IMG/VR virus record: IMGVR_UViG_3300020472_000083
Coordinates: 1 to 35,648 of that record
Direction: 5' to 3' (one strand)
Length of the DNA: 35,648 bases
From: a virus
Shown: in pieces, positions 10,701-20,000 of the stretch
Layout of the letters: each line of letters begins with the position of its first letter
Numbering within the stretch: the stretch's first letter is position 1
Notes under the pieces: model-generated
What the model was told of the DNA's origin: nothing
Seen by the model: the letters and a program-made list of their open reading frames with translations, nothing else
Databases searched by the model: none
Position numbers and translations under genes: made by a program

Positions 10701-12426
10701 TCATACTTATCCAAGAACAACTGACCCTGTTGCTGGTGTTGCAACTGCTATTTTGGCAACTACTACAGATACAGTTACAGTTTTTGTTGGAGTTGGTTCT
10801 GGTGATGATGCAGTTCTTACTACCCACATAACAGATGGATCAGTTTCTTGGGTTAATATAACAAATGCAGGTACTGGATACACATCAACTGGTATAGGTG
10901 GTTCTACTGGTTTTGCTGTGGTTGATACACCAAAACCATATAAAAATATTTCATTATCTGGTGGAACTGGATCAGGTGCTGCTGTTGATGTTGTTGTTGG
11001 AACTGGTGGTAGTATAGTTGATTTTAAACTTTCTAATCGTGGTATGGGCTATGAAATTGGTGAACAATTAGAAATCATTAATCTTCCATTCCAAGCAGGT
11101 ATTGCTACAAGTAGATTCAACATAACAATCAGGAACAAATATCAAGATAAATTTGCTGGTTGGTGCTTTGGTGAATTAATTGAATTGGATGATTTTAGTA
11201 ATTTGTTTAATGGATATAGAAAAGCATTCTTAATTACTCGCACAGGTGCTGCTGGTAAGGAGTATTATAGTGTTGTTGCGAAAGAGGGTTCTGGAATTAT
11301 TCTTGCAAATAATTTGTTCTTATTCTTGAATGATATTTTACAAATACCTGACAAGGATTATGAATTTAATGGTGGAACAAGAATAACGTTCAAAGAAGCA
11401 CCAAAACGTGGAAGTAAGTTCAAATTCTATCTATATGCTGGTTCGGATTTGGATTATGCCGAAGTAGATGTTGATGAGACTGTTAAACCAGGTGATGAAT
11501 TGAAACTTCAAGCTGGTATTAATACCATAACTAATGGAAGAATTCCTGAACAGGATAATAGAATAATTTATGAGTTAATTGCTGCTGATACTGTAGAAAC
11601 ACAAACATACTCTGGTATTGGTATTGTCACTGATCCTGCTGCAAGAAGACCAACAATGTGGAGGAAGCAGACAAAGGATATGCTTATTGATGGTGTAAGA
11701 ATATCTAAAGAAAGAAATTACTTAGAACCACAAATATATCCAACTTCTGGAATTATTAAATCAGTTTCCAATAGTGATAATATAATATGGATTGAAGATT
11801 CTTGGTTATATGATCATGTAGATGAATTAGATCAAGATGTTAATAATGTTCGGATAGTTGGATTAGGAACAATTGCAAAATCCGAAGTAATTGAAAAGGT
11901 TGAATATAAAGGTGACTATGGAACAGTTGTTGGTATTGGAACAAGCGCAGTAGGAATAGGTACTACTACTTCACCTGCACTTTATTTTGATCTTAAAGTT
12001 GCTTCTGAAATATTTGCGGATTCTCCTAATGCTAATCAACTTAAAATACCAGGAATTGGTACTGGTGGATATTTCACAATAAGAGATACCCATATTGGAC
12101 CTGGAGTAACTGGTATTGTGACACATACAAGTGAAGTAGTTTCAGTTGGAAATACTTTCTTAGATAATGTATATTATGCAGCTGATGTAGTTGGTATGGG
12201 AGCAACAACTCTAAGAGTTTTTGCTAATATTACTTCTTTATCTGGTATAGATACATCTATAATATCAGATATTGTAAGGTGTGGATCCTATAGTTGGGGT
12301 TCTTTGACTGGTAGTAGAGGATCTGGTGCAAAATCATATACATTCCATAATCAGAATGGTTTAATTGGAATCCAAACTTCTGCTCAAGTTATACGAGATG
12401 TTCAATTAAAAGTTAAGTATACTTAA
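1771..12426 (+). CDS. 7: Giant baseplate wedge protein gp7 (3551 aa), multi-module
   Basis: Placed between gp6 and gp8, where T4 encodes gp7, the long wedge-initiating protein that links the baseplate hub region to the periphery. T4 gp7 has 1032 residues; this one has 3551. The N-terminal ~270 residues look like the core (FKEFLEQYYASEEHEYGTTY; SSKGTDTALEILFQALYG at ~residues 212-229). The rest is a mosaic: EII-Y/RG-GT modules (~91-138, 1534-1592, 2677-2731), repeated H-F--GD modules resembling FCCH domains, many G-GY--P repeats, a YHYH-like domain (~1240-1350), a YPR-DP module (~2935-3030) and DDIS--FDG modules (~2494, 2775, 3138). No transmembrane segment or signal peptide is evident. The frame is unbroken. 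The gp7 call depends mainly on position; the module descriptions come from the sequence. It starts 3 bases after gp6 without a clear Shine-Dalgarno sequence, suggesting coupled translation. Confidence 0.82.
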   Translation: MPDKKVKISNILNSQIPDFILDDGSLFKEFLEQYYASEEHEYGTTYLADNLESIKKISTLSDIATVEAQTVPAPGSTVPSSPVVVAAEAYAYDDVIYVNQTTGFPDKWGLLKIDDEIITYTGKTATSFTGCKRGFSGIDAIETAGNPEFLTFSETNSSLHDAGTLVVNLSFLFLVEFYKKHKYQFLPGLEGRSFKQGIALENILSRAKDFYSSKGTDTALEILFQALYGEQVEIVKPFNETLIPSEAEWNVTEDMVVEAISGDPLKLVGSKIFQDSTANPTASGAVANVQQVFLNNKKYYQLKFSRGSLNSTFKVGGKTKVIGTASTTSVTTVDSTVGFSTVGTFYYLNADNVYTSASYESKSSNQFFGCVGISTVLKENDSIIDETFIFGYEDNDLTKLCQMRVTGSISGASDADTKFFANDDAITVKYLGEKVDPNDPKFESWFYNNISYIDVEENISNNTFKTNEKHFLKNGDIVDVLYKDTLGTVVSEDIVSDVVGDYQLKISNNTVNVNGRYVIRKKINYVNSKYGIPSLLSNIQNTFVDDDKNTYVAFSGYPSFDAETTNGSQTFTSSGVSTNTSTISFVNDHNFYNGEKIYIGIGTEGVVDDTNTIFSSGYYYVKLVDVKNIQLCVNLSTLYAGITEPIKFNGESASGIHTVTPANLYKTGNLKNQDNFKRILKSPKLVDNNSDITGPIGVSLNGVELHSPISNDSVYYGPVTDVDILNEGQDYDIINPPNVSIADTYGTGASINVNFSGSISDIVLTSKGFDYVETPVVSITGGNGSGAICEAKMKGYTHSETFTDFDVQLTDPGRIDTSHKFLDGEQVTYTAYGTPIGIGSTQVGFATDRLASGTTYYIAKHSTNSFGLAISRADALNKINLIHFNQYGNTTHEFKSTKIRNIVDRIIINDPGSSYSNRKVTVQSQVYPSVDVIDLFKTYVGINTFDNYVYAKNHNFQNKDIVSYSSSNTVISGLTAGDYYVTLIDENRFKLSSNETNYDRNIFIDLNSVGVGTHTFKYPDIAVNIDGGVGIGTTTTIESYYNAIAYAEVKGSVSNVFVESGGSSYGVDDIINYARGPKIKLLTGKNANLQPFVDSTGKITNVLILNKGSEYSTPPELRVSETGKTSGQFAKLRAIVANGEITGVDIINAGVNYDVNNTIITVVPAGKDAKFGANVYGWKLNNVSQYSYLLSNPDYKDIIQIGTQNVFKENKICSFYAGNYYRQLLGDDIEDISGVLKEKTPTSHSKIIGWAYDGNPIYGPVGEVGIGLTYMQSSYVKDPVSDSGLRPSTSNYSPGSFIQDYVYDASGDLDEYNGKFVKTPEYPNGTYAYFSTIDKTLTPNSVPTFPYITKKHRNKTDLFNYDVLMDQSDEFLNSGKYKRNITHFGLNDKFKTYPLLSDSLDSDAEIRVDSLNSGKISKIIVNDGGESYKSGELIEFNNKSISASIDEVYGKNIVSVETSDTINDDLKFSIVDGKVTGLSTLPHGLTNRDIIEISGITSSLYTNVEGFREIGVSSVTSGLSSSMVNSGVTTFISLHDSTLSNKFNINDVVQVESEQLQVIAHDDYNNRYRVTRGYNGTTASGHGSGAIVYRLEKEFTYDIPEKLENKNIEFPKIQYFEGAKSVGLGSVYTDVVVGYAGSVAIKKSIPPRSIYLPNHKFKTGDLLSFVSVGSTIFVSGTDALTPAVDLSTYGNLYCVKLSDEFIGLSTQKANYTTTHSWFTVVQNTGGDNNSLELVTNNVNGRFKKVSATVTTDSNHSLVVNDNVRLDISPNKAQIIDLRFNSDIRKLVVNPVTIASTGIGTITDEITITDHNFNTGDMVVYNSSTPATPLVDDGIYHVIDESDNTIRLAETKYDVNLFPYNYIGIGITGGDPHTFTKINPRIELYEGNTAEFLVSDTSLDGYDIAFYSDENFKTRYDSGLITRTGTIGDGLTAKINVSLGSSISNKLYYRIEGKDLNYTKTYPSAVESDVVRSSEIEVVESKFNKIHRITGVANTTFTFNMVGSGETTLYNNLGITSAFYATDSSSVMGGIYSIKIVSNGEKVNKLPIITSIGTTTGKNALFTVESLDIGKVNDTTVYNQGLEFSRDKTIPPKADSNIILELKDVFTLKSIGVTTGGTNYTSAPVTIAIDKPSIVTRTNLVGNSVDSVDILSNDSGLSDSLRIVPTVNSNGVQVIGAITNSTQIVTLEIRGPVDGFDSDNPFPFAVGDRVFVENIKVTEADADGYNSSDYEYKYFTLTAINTTGGTESIAYSIAGIGSTGGTYDRSVSNFGRVVNVNDLASYSPTFEKTSFYENEIVRVPNKNIFGYVAKNGWDPEAQTLKLYSVTGEFNKNDRIVGDVSNNKAGIGAVFSFDFNLDVSSTVENINKWKDDIGKLNLDRQRLHDNDYYQRFSYAIKGENIPYLTWKDPVSSLSHTAGFKGFSNLGITSVSQLSTKVDSDLFLNVTLDAEASVWERWYYDDVTEETNDSSLSKIVKFENRIITKYNESRTNKVLLIDDISSQFNGITTSVGGGIIGLSTFAVYTGGDRLFYKNFNPVTGIDTTTHEVTIPRHEFNTGERLRYTQHTGPIGIDTTTVPGVGSTNILPTDVYAIKITDDKFQVAVARTFATAGTAVTFTTVSGIGTIHNLQVPTENASIRSVITVDNIIQSPIAITTAINVNLTGPVGINTNFVYLNSAADISGKSLINIDQEIFKVSLVGVGSARELDVLRGQMGTVAAAHTVGAAVTVIKGDYKIENGNIYFSDAPYGPAGIGSLTSQSTFAGRSYYRLDYTSNKIMDDISDRFDGATDKFDLTTNGAEMSGITSSFGMVLVNNIFQRPDVDELSGESSSDYSLVGTGKTIDFTGTSANKDLPKGGIINEFDVGIGSGYQLPRQALLDVVINSNTGTISTVGILTGGSGYLSAPMVSIASTDRHFSHSFVSASNNAVNGSLTPTNAEYTSTTGMMVLTIPGHTLTTSNTVQFANNSITMSCSRDNYTTNHTYPRTTDPVAGVATAILATTTDTVTVFVGVGSGDDAVLTTHITDGSVSWVNITNAGTGYTSTGIGGSTGFAVVDTPKPYKNISLSGGTGSGAAVDVVVGTGGSIVDFKLSNRGMGYEIGEQLEIINLPFQAGIATSRFNITIRNKYQDKFAGWCFGELIELDDFSNLFNGYRKAFLITRTGAAGKEYYSVVAKEGSGIILANNLFLFLNDILQIPDKDYEFNGGTRITFKEAPKRGSKFKFYLYAGSDLDYAEVDVDETVKPGDELKLQAGINTITNGRIPEQDNRIIYELIAADTVETQTYSGIGIVTDPAARRPTMWRKQTKDMLIDGVRISKERNYLEPQIYPTSGIIKSVSNSDNIIWIEDSWLYDHVDELDQDVNNVRIVGLGTIAKSEVIEKVEYKGDYGTVVGIGTSAVGIGTTTSPALYFDLKVASEIFADSPNANQLKIPGIGTGGYFTIRDTHIGPGVTGIVTHTSEVVSVGNTFLDNVYYAADVVGMGATTLRVFANITSLSGIDTSIISDIVRCGSYSWGSLTGSRGSGAKSYTFHNQNGLIGIQTSAQVIRDVQLKVKYT
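2041..2184 (+). repeat. EII-Y / RG-xx-G module, gp7 copy 1
   Basis: Residues ~91-138 of gp7 read as VNQTTGFP, then LLKIDDEIITYTG, then FTGCKRGFSG. This matches a module common in phage structural proteins: a turn, a short strand containing an E-I-I-x-Y core, and a closing R-G-x-x-G. Related copies lie in gp7 (~6370-6543 and ~9799-9963), in the DUF4815-type protein (~20209-20415) and in gp15 (~26840-27014). Confidence 0.7.
3534..4824 (+). repeat. H-F--GD (FCCH-like) modules, first cluster in gp7
   Basis: Three modules of 65-80 residues start with HNFYNGEKIYI (~3534), HKFLDGEQVTY (~4225) and HNFQNKDIVSY (~4629). Each continues with a G-x-YYV/YYI strand and an N-x-F/I-x-L pattern, and two close with a THEF/THTF-like sequence. 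Further copies begin near 6218, 6732, 7198 and 9418. The pattern resembles the FCCH-type beta modules that databases report in phage proteins. Copies are diverged at the DNA level, so these are old protein repeats and not recent tandem duplications. G-GY--P repeats lie between the copies, for example at ~3934 and ~4060. Confidence 0.65.
5488..5820 (+). other. YHYH-like domain embedded in gp7
   Basis: Residues ~1240-1350 contain SHSKIIGWAYDGNPIYGP, followed by DLDEYNGKFVKTPEYPNGTY and FPYI. This closely follows the signature of the YHYH family (I-I-G-W-A-x-D-G-x-P-I-Y-G-P, then D-L-D-E-x-N-G, T-P-E-Y-P-x-G-T-Y and Y-P-Y). The family is usually found in secreted proteins of bacteria and marine organisms and has no firmly established function. 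Here it lies inside a baseplate protein, flanked by G-GY repeats. Confidence 0.75.
10573..10860 (+). other. GH-LT / YPR-DP module in gp7
   Basis: Residues ~2935-3030 contain TGMMVLTIPGHTLTTSN, SITMSCSRD and HTYPRTTDP. This matches a module I recognise from other phage structural proteins (G-H-x-L-T-t, S-x-T-x-x-C-x-x-D, then Y-P-R-x-x-D-P). It is followed directly by a G-GY repeat (NAGTGY). Only one copy is visible in the window. Confidence 0.6.
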
Positions 12427-12431
12427 CCTGG

Positions 12432-12439
12432 TATAAATA
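12432..12439 (+). promoter_or_regulatory. Late promoter box TATAAATA upstream of gp8
   Basis: An exact match to the T4-type late promoter (gp55/gp33-dependent in T4) lies in the 31-base gap between gp7 and gp8. The box ends 18 bases before the gp8 ATG, so the leader would be only about 10-13 bases. No Shine-Dalgarno sequence is visible. Confidence 0.8.
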
Positions 12440-12457
12440 TTCAAAAAAACACTAGCA

Positions 12458-14050
12458 ATGCCAGCAATAATAACTGACCAATACAGAATACTGAATGCTG
12501 AAACGTTCGTTGACAGTTTTGTAGGTATTGGTACCACAGGTAATAACAACTATTACACATTTTTAGGTCATCCAAATCCTAAGAACGTTAATGTTCCAAA
12601 ATATGGAGATGCTGATTGGGATACTAAGATTCCTGACCCTAAAGATAACTTCGATCAAGAAAATCTATACTATGATAGTATGCTCTTTTTGAAGAAGGTA
12701 ACTGAGAATGATGTAAGAAGGGTAGTTAAGAGAGTTGATTGGCAATCTGGTACAACTTATGACATGTATCGGAATAATTATGAGATTAATAATAAAACAC
12801 CACAAACAAAAACATCAACGTTATATGAATCTAATTATTATGTTGTTAATTCGGAGTATAAGGTTTACCTTTGTCTAGACAATGGATCTAATGTAGATTT
12901 CCCACTCGGACAAAAATCACAATATGAACCAAATTTTGTAGATACCGCAAGGCAACAAGCAGGAAATGGATCTGATGGATATTGGTGGAAATATCTTTTT
13001 ACTATTGCTCCTTCAGACATAGTTAAATTTGCTACCAATAAGTATATTCCTCTTCCTAAACAATGGGGTGATACAACAACGGCAACAATTAAGAATGCTG
13101 CAATAGATGGAAAGGTCGAATCAGTTGTACTTAAAAAAATTGGTAGTGGATATGCTGTCAAAGAATCTGGTACAAATGATTCAAGTGGAACTATTTCAAA
13201 TATACCTATTGTTGGTGATGGATCTGGTGGCCAAGTTCAAGTAAAACTTAATAGTGGTTCTATTGAGAGTGTTGAAATGGTAGCAGGTGGAAGTGGTTAT
13301 ACTTATGGAGTAGTTAGATTTGAAGATAAAGTAGCAGGTGGTGACAATAAACAAGTGTCAGGTGGTTCAGGTGGAGAATTTGAAATTATAATTCCACCAA
13401 AGGGTGGACATGGTTCAGACATATATCGTGAACTTGGTGGTTATAAGGTTATGATATATTCTAAGTATGATAATAATGTTGCAGATGCTCCAGATTATGT
13501 TGTTGGTAATGATTTTTCTCGTGTTGGATTAGTTAAAAATCCTCTTGTATACGGTGGAACACAGCTACTAAATAGTACGACTGCCACTAATCTTGGCGCA
13601 TTGAAACTTGCACCTTCTCCTGGTACAGCGAGAACTGATGATGTTACATTTGTCAAGAATGCTCAAATTACTCAGACAGTCGGAGTTGGTTCTACAGCAG
13701 TTGGTTATGTTGCATCTTGGAATCCAGATACTGGAATTTTAAGATACTATCAACCAGTTGGTTTTTCAACTTTATCTCAATATTCTTATAAGAAATTGGA
13801 TTTTGTTGGAGTAGCAGCAACAGTTAATGGTGGTACTGGTGGAAATCTTTGGCCTGATATTACTTTTGATAATGTAAGTTCTATCAAAGTTGGTGGAAAA
13901 GATGTTGATTTAGGACAAACATTTGTTGATGGTAAAGCACCCCCAGACGTTAAAAAATATTCTGGAGATATAATCTATATTGATAATAGGTCGTCAGTCA
14001 CCAGGTCTTCCTCACAAAAAGAAGAAGTAAAAATCGTAGTAGAGTTCTAA
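12458..14050 (+). CDS. 8: Baseplate wedge protein gp8
   Basis: Homologue of T4 gp8, a dimeric wedge subunit that binds gp7 and gp10. The N-terminal part reads AIITDQYRILNAETFVDSF and contains FLKKVTENDVRRVVKRVDW; YWWKYLFTIAPSDIVKF corresponds to the conserved YVWEYLFEIPPD region of T4 gp8. The C-terminus SGDIIYIDNRSSVTRS...EEVKIVVEF aligns well with the end of T4 gp8 (GEMIYMENRPPI...EEINILF). The protein has 530 residues against 334 in T4. The extra length includes two G-GY repeats at residues ~226 and ~277-288, of the type seen in gp7 and gp14. It has its own late promoter and ends 3 bases before the next gene. Confidence 0.93.
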   Translation: MPAIITDQYRILNAETFVDSFVGIGTTGNNNYYTFLGHPNPKNVNVPKYGDADWDTKIPDPKDNFDQENLYYDSMLFLKKVTENDVRRVVKRVDWQSGTTYDMYRNNYEINNKTPQTKTSTLYESNYYVVNSEYKVYLCLDNGSNVDFPLGQKSQYEPNFVDTARQQAGNGSDGYWWKYLFTIAPSDIVKFATNKYIPLPKQWGDTTTATIKNAAIDGKVESVVLKKIGSGYAVKESGTNDSSGTISNIPIVGDGSGGQVQVKLNSGSIESVEMVAGGSGYTYGVVRFEDKVAGGDNKQVSGGSGGEFEIIIPPKGGHGSDIYRELGGYKVMIYSKYDNNVADAPDYVVGNDFSRVGLVKNPLVYGGTQLLNSTTATNLGALKLAPSPGTARTDDVTFVKNAQITQTVGVGSTAVGYVASWNPDTGILRYYQPVGFSTLSQYSYKKLDFVGVAATVNGGTGGNLWPDITFDNVSSIKVGGKDVDLGQTFVDGKAPPDVKKYSGDIIYIDNRSSVTRSSSQKEEVKIVVEF

Positions 14051-14053
14051 AAA

Positions 14054-17000
14054 ATGACACAGAATACTAATTTAAATGTCTCTCCATATTTTGATGATTT
14101 TAATGAAGACAAGAACTATAATAAAGTTCTATTCAAACCTGGATTTCCACTTCAAGCGAGAGAATTAACAACTCTACAATCAATTCTTCAGAATCAGATA
14201 GAAAGATTTGGTCAACATTTCTTTAAAGAAGGTTCGATAGTAATTCCTGGTGGGACATTTTATGATGACAATTATTTTGCGGTAAAGATAGATCCAAATT
14301 TTCTTAATATACCAGTCTTTAATTATACAAAATTCCTTGTAGATAATAATATAGAAATAGAAGGAGAAACTTCTGGAGTAAGAGCGACTGTAGTTAATAG
14401 ATTAACTGCACCTGAATCTACTGATGGTTATGATACATTATATGTAAAATATTCAAAATCTGGACGTGATGGAGTTACTAAGACATTCCAAGATGGAGAA
14501 AATTTAGTTACTTTGTCAGATATTTCATTTTTAAATACAAGTATTGGTGCTAATAGTCAATTTGCTAGATGTATTATATCTGAAGCTTCTAAAACTGGGT
14601 GCTCTTTCTCGGTTAGTGAGGGTATATTCTTTATTAGAGGATATTTCGTTAAAGTTCCAAATTCTACTGTAATTTTGGATCAATATACTAATTTGCCTAG
14701 TTATAGGGTTGGTTTACTTATCAATGAAGAAATAGTACGTGCATCATCTGTAAATTCAGATCTTTATGATAATGCTAAAGGATTTTCTAATGAGGCTGCT
14801 CCTGGTGCTGATAGATTTAAAATCTCTGCTACTTTACACAAAAAAGCACTCACAGATAAAAATGATTTAGACTTTATTGAATTATTACGTGTCGAAAATG
14901 GAATTGTAAGGAATATTGTAACTAGAACACAGTATAATATTATTGCAGATGAACTTGCGAGAAGGACATATGATGAGTCAGGAGATTATTATGTTAAACC
15001 TTTTTCTATTGATGTAAGAGAATCGTTAAACGATAGAGTTGGAAATAGAGGAATATATTTCTCCAATCAACAGACTCAGAATGGAAATACACCATCGGAT
15101 GATATACTATCGCTTCAAGTATCACCAGGAAAGGCGTATGTAAGGGGTTATGAGGTCGATAAAATATCTACTTCGTCTATTGATGTCGTTAAGCCAAGAA
15201 CGACCAAGTTAAAGGAGAATGCAAGTACTCCTATAAGAATTGGAAATTATGTTGATCTTGAGAATGTTTGGGGATCACCTACTATTGGATTCTCTACAAG
15301 TGTAAAATTACTTGATAGAAGATGTAAGGATAATGGAGAAGCACATAGAGATTCTATTGTTGTTGGACATGCAAGGATATTTGATTTTAATCAGAAGAGT
15401 ATATCTGGAGTTTCTACAACCACTCATGAGGCACGTCTATATGACATTCAGACCCACACAAAGGTATCATTGGGTGCAACCATAGCATCTGTGCCAAATA
15501 GCGCACAGATTAAAGGAAAATACAGTGGATCTGTTGGATTTGCAACAGCTGCAAGTACGGATACTCAATTACTCGTTATGAGTGATGTTACTGGACAATT
15601 CCAGTTAAATGAACCGATTTTAATTAATGGAAATGATACTGGTAATAATATTACTGAAGTTACTGATTGGTCATTTGATAATATAAAGGCACTTAATAGT
15701 GAGGCTGGTATTGGTGCTGGAACTTCTACTTTTGCTGCTAATTTATTATTAGATCGTAAAAAAGGTACATTTAACGAAGGAATTGAATTTAGTTTTTCAG
15801 GAAGTGCTGTCCAAAGTGGTGGTGTATCAGACTTTAGAGGACTTGTTAAAGTTGGTGATATAATATCTTATAATCTTAGCACTGGACTTCCTGTATACAA
15901 TAGAGTAACAACTGTCAATCAAACTGCTCTTGTTATCGAAGCAGTATCCAATGTTGATGGAGTATGTAGTGGAGTCTTGGCAGGTGGTACAACCCCAACT
16001 GGTGTAGATGTTCTTATCCCTTCCATTAAGCAAGGAGATGATCCTGGATTTAGAATGAAATTGCCACATAATTATGTGTCATCTATTAATATTCTTGATA
16101 GTTCTTATATTGTAAGAAAGCAATTTACTAATGTTACTATTAGTTCAGTTGCTTCTCACACTTTTCAGATAAGTGCTCTTTCTGATAATTCCGATCTATA
16201 CTTTGAACCATTTACAGAACAAAACTATACTTTAACTTGGAGTACTGGAGAAAAGGAAATAGTTAGGGAGTCTCAAGTTACAATTAGTGCAAATTCTAAA
16301 GAACTTGAAATAAAAACTCTTTCAAAAACAGGAACAGCAACTCTTACTGCTTCAGTAAGAAGAAGTAAACTTTCATCTAAGGATAAAGATTTAGTAAGAT
16401 GTGCTAATCTTATTATTACAAGATCAAATGATACTTCATCTGGTATTACAACCTTTACTAAAAATGATGGATTAACTGTGAATGCTGTTTACGGAACGAG
16501 AGTACAAGATGAAGAGATTTCATTGAATGTTCCAGATGTGAGTAGAATATTAGGAATATTTGAATCTACCGATGGAACTGATCCTGATCTACCATCTGTA
16601 TCAGTATCAACACAATCTGATACATTTACTAATAACGTACTTGTTGGTGAAGAGTTTATAGGTGCTACTTCTGGTGCCGTTGGTCGTGTAGTGTCCATTG
16701 TCAGTGGTACACAGTTGCAATTTGTTTATGAAAACGAAAATACGTTTGAAGTTGGTGAATCATTTACATTAAAAACTGCTGGTATTTTAGCAACAATTTC
16801 TGCTTTAGTTAAAGGTGATACAAATATAGTTAACAACTATAAGTTGGATGATGGGCATAGAGAAGAATTTGCTGATTATTCAAGAATAGTAAGAAAGAAA
16901 GGCATTGCAGCACCTTCAAGAAGATTGAGAATAATTTATGATCATTATACAAATAATGAAGGTACTGGAACTCTAGAAACAGTTAATAGTTATACTGGAT

Positions 17001-20000
17001 TAGATTATTCAACAGAATTGCCATTTGTTATTGATAGTTGGGCATCAGATTTTCTTGATTTAAGACCAAGGGTTACAGCATACAACACAAGTAGTGGAGA
17101 TTCACCATTCTCATTTGCGAGTAGAAACTTTTCCACTTCTACTTCAGAAACAGTAGTTTCTAATAAAAGTGTTGTTGTTGACTATAGTTACTATCAAGGA
17201 AGAATTGATAGATTATACTTAACAAAAGATGGATTATTTGAAGTTAAGAAAGGGAGTCCAGCTGATAGACCAAAAACACCATTACCAAATGATGAAGCAA
17301 TGGAAATTGCTGTCATTTCATTGGAACCATATATTCGCAATGCTACTGCTGAAAGTGCAGTAAAAACAATTCCACATAAGAGATACACCATGAAAGATAT
17401 TGGTGGTCTTGAAAGTAGAATTAAGAATCTCGAAACATATACTACGCTTTCTCTTCTTGAGACTGATACTAAGAATTTGTCAATCAAAGATCCTAATACT
17501 GGATTAGATAAATTTAAGTCTGGTTTCTTTGTAGATAACTTTAGAAATCATGCATCTCATAATTTAACTGGTGAGTCTAAGTTTGATATTGATATGGCAA
17601 CTGGTGAAATGAGACCGAGATCAGCTGAAAGAAATGTTAAGTTGATGTTTGAGACTGTTAGTACTTTAGCAAGTCCATCTACTGCAGATTATCGTTGGGT
17701 AGAAGATTTTGCGGATGCTAATGTTACAAGAAATGGTCCTGCGGTTAGTCTTAAGTTTGATGAAGTTGAATTCCTCGATCAACCACTAGCAACAAGAACG
17801 GAGAACTTAAATCCATTCCATATTGCACTATTTGCAGGAACAATCGCACTTAATCCTGAATCTGATTTCTGGATTGAAGAAGTTCCATTGGGATCCCCTG
17901 AAGTATTCAGAATTGATTCACCATTCAATGCAATTGCAGATCTTCTTGGTGTTGAGGATCGTGAAAATGGTGGAATGGGGGCATCTTATTGGAATTCTCA
18001 TGAGCAAACTTGGACTGGAAGTGAAGTAATTGATGAAGAAGTTATAAACAGCGAAGTAGTTTCCAGTGAAGTGGAGAGTATGCGTGGAAGAGGAAGAAGA
18101 GAGATTACTACAACTGTTATTAATGAAGATATTTTACAAACTGTTAAAGAAACAGGAATTGAGAAGACATTTAATTTTGATTTAACTGTTGGACAAGAAA
18201 CCATAGACCTTGGTAAGAAAGTTATCGGAGTCGATGTTCTCTATAATGTTAGATCAAGGAATGTTGAGGTTATTGGTAAACGATTAAAACCAAATACAAG
18301 ATATTATGTCTTCATGGAAAATGTTGACATGACTAAGTATGCTATTCCCAAATTGTTACCTATAACAATGGTGAGGGGATCATTTGCACCAGCTGATATT
18401 GTAGACAGTACTACTCCTGCAGGTTCTGGAGTTGCAGGTATTAGGTTTAGAGCAGCAACATCTAATCATAAAGAAGGTAAGTTTAACGAACCAGACGATA
18501 TAGTAACTATATTACCATATCCTTTACCTGGAACTACACTTCCTGGAAGTTATTCAAGTACAAGTTCAGTATTGAATGTTGATACTGCTGGTCTTGCAAT
18601 GCATACTGCACCTGATCATCTTGGTTGGGTTAAGCAGGGTATGACTTTGGTTAATATGCAAGGAAGTGCAGAATGTACTATTGATGAACTCAAGTTAGTA
18701 AGTGATGAAAAGGGAGATTTGATTTTCTCTTTACATATTCCTGATCCTACTATTGCAAGTAATCCTAAGTTCCTTACAGGTACTAGTACAATTAGATTAA
18801 CATCTAGTGCAACAAATGCAGCAGTTCTAGATCCAGGTGAAAGTTCTGCAGAAGCAAATTATCTTGCTAGTGGACATGCTCAAAATACAACTGAGCAAAC
18901 TTTAGCCATTAAATCTGCTCATATTGAACGGAAACAAGTAGGTTCTGATCAACCTGTAACTAGAATTACTGATAATCTTCTTGAGGATCAAGTTAGAACA
19001 GATGTTCATGATACTGGATGGTATGATCCACTTGCACAATCATTCCTAGTAGAAAGAGATAGATTCCAAGATGGAATATTCATAACTGGTGGAGATTTAT
19101 TCTTTAAGAAGAAAGATAATACTGCTCCAGTAACAGTTCAGCTAAGAACTATGAGAAATGGAACTCCAACTACAACTATTGTTCCATTTGGCCAAACTCA
19201 AATAGATTCAGCTGATGTTAATCTATCAGATGATGGTAGTGCTGTTACTAATTTTAAATTTGAGACACCAGTGTATTTGCAATCTGGATATGAGTATGCA
19301 ATAGTATTAATTGCTCCTACAGAAAAGTATCTAACATTTATTACTAGGATGGGAGAAGAGGATTTAATTCTTCAGTCTGTAAGTAATAGACAACCATACT
19401 TAGGATCACTATTCAAATCACAGAATAGTTCAACATGGACTCCAAGTCAGTATGAAGATCTTAAGTTTAAACTCAATAAAGCAAAGTTTGTAACTAATAC
19501 TCCTTCTAGTGTTATTTTCTATAATACGGAGTTACCTTTAGGTAAAATTAGAAAAAGAAATCCAGTTGTTGGATATTCAAATAGAGCAGCAGTATCGATA
19601 GCAACAACTACTAAAACTTACACTGAAGGACATGAGTTCTTCCAAGGAACTGATACTGGAAGACTTCTTAAAGCAGGTGGACCAGTAAGTCTTGGTACGA
19701 CTACTATGACATTAGTACCAAATACTGGTATTGGTTTGACTGATTTTGCTTATACTGGAATTGGATTTAGTTCTCTTACTGGAGATGGAACAGGAGCACA
19801 AGCAACAGTAACTGTTGCTTCTAATGCAATCACATCTATTGATATAACGGCTGGTGGTAGTGGATATGTTGCTGGTGATTCTCTTCTTATGAACAATCTA
19901 GGTGCCGAAGGTTCTGGTGTAAGAACAGTTGTTGCTATCTCCACTTTAACAAATTATCTTCTTATGGATGAAGTTAATAATAAATTTGTAGATAATGTAG

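Noticed and set aside
12865-13161. Open frame of 98 codons on the - strand within gp8
   Set aside because: Entirely inside a well-supported gp8 gene on the other strand, with no ribosome binding site or promoter and no recognisable protein; a chance open frame.
17823-18029. Overlapping + strand open frame of 68 codons inside the DUF4815-type gene
   Set aside because: Lies in another frame of a well-supported gene, no ribosome binding site, no recognisable protein.
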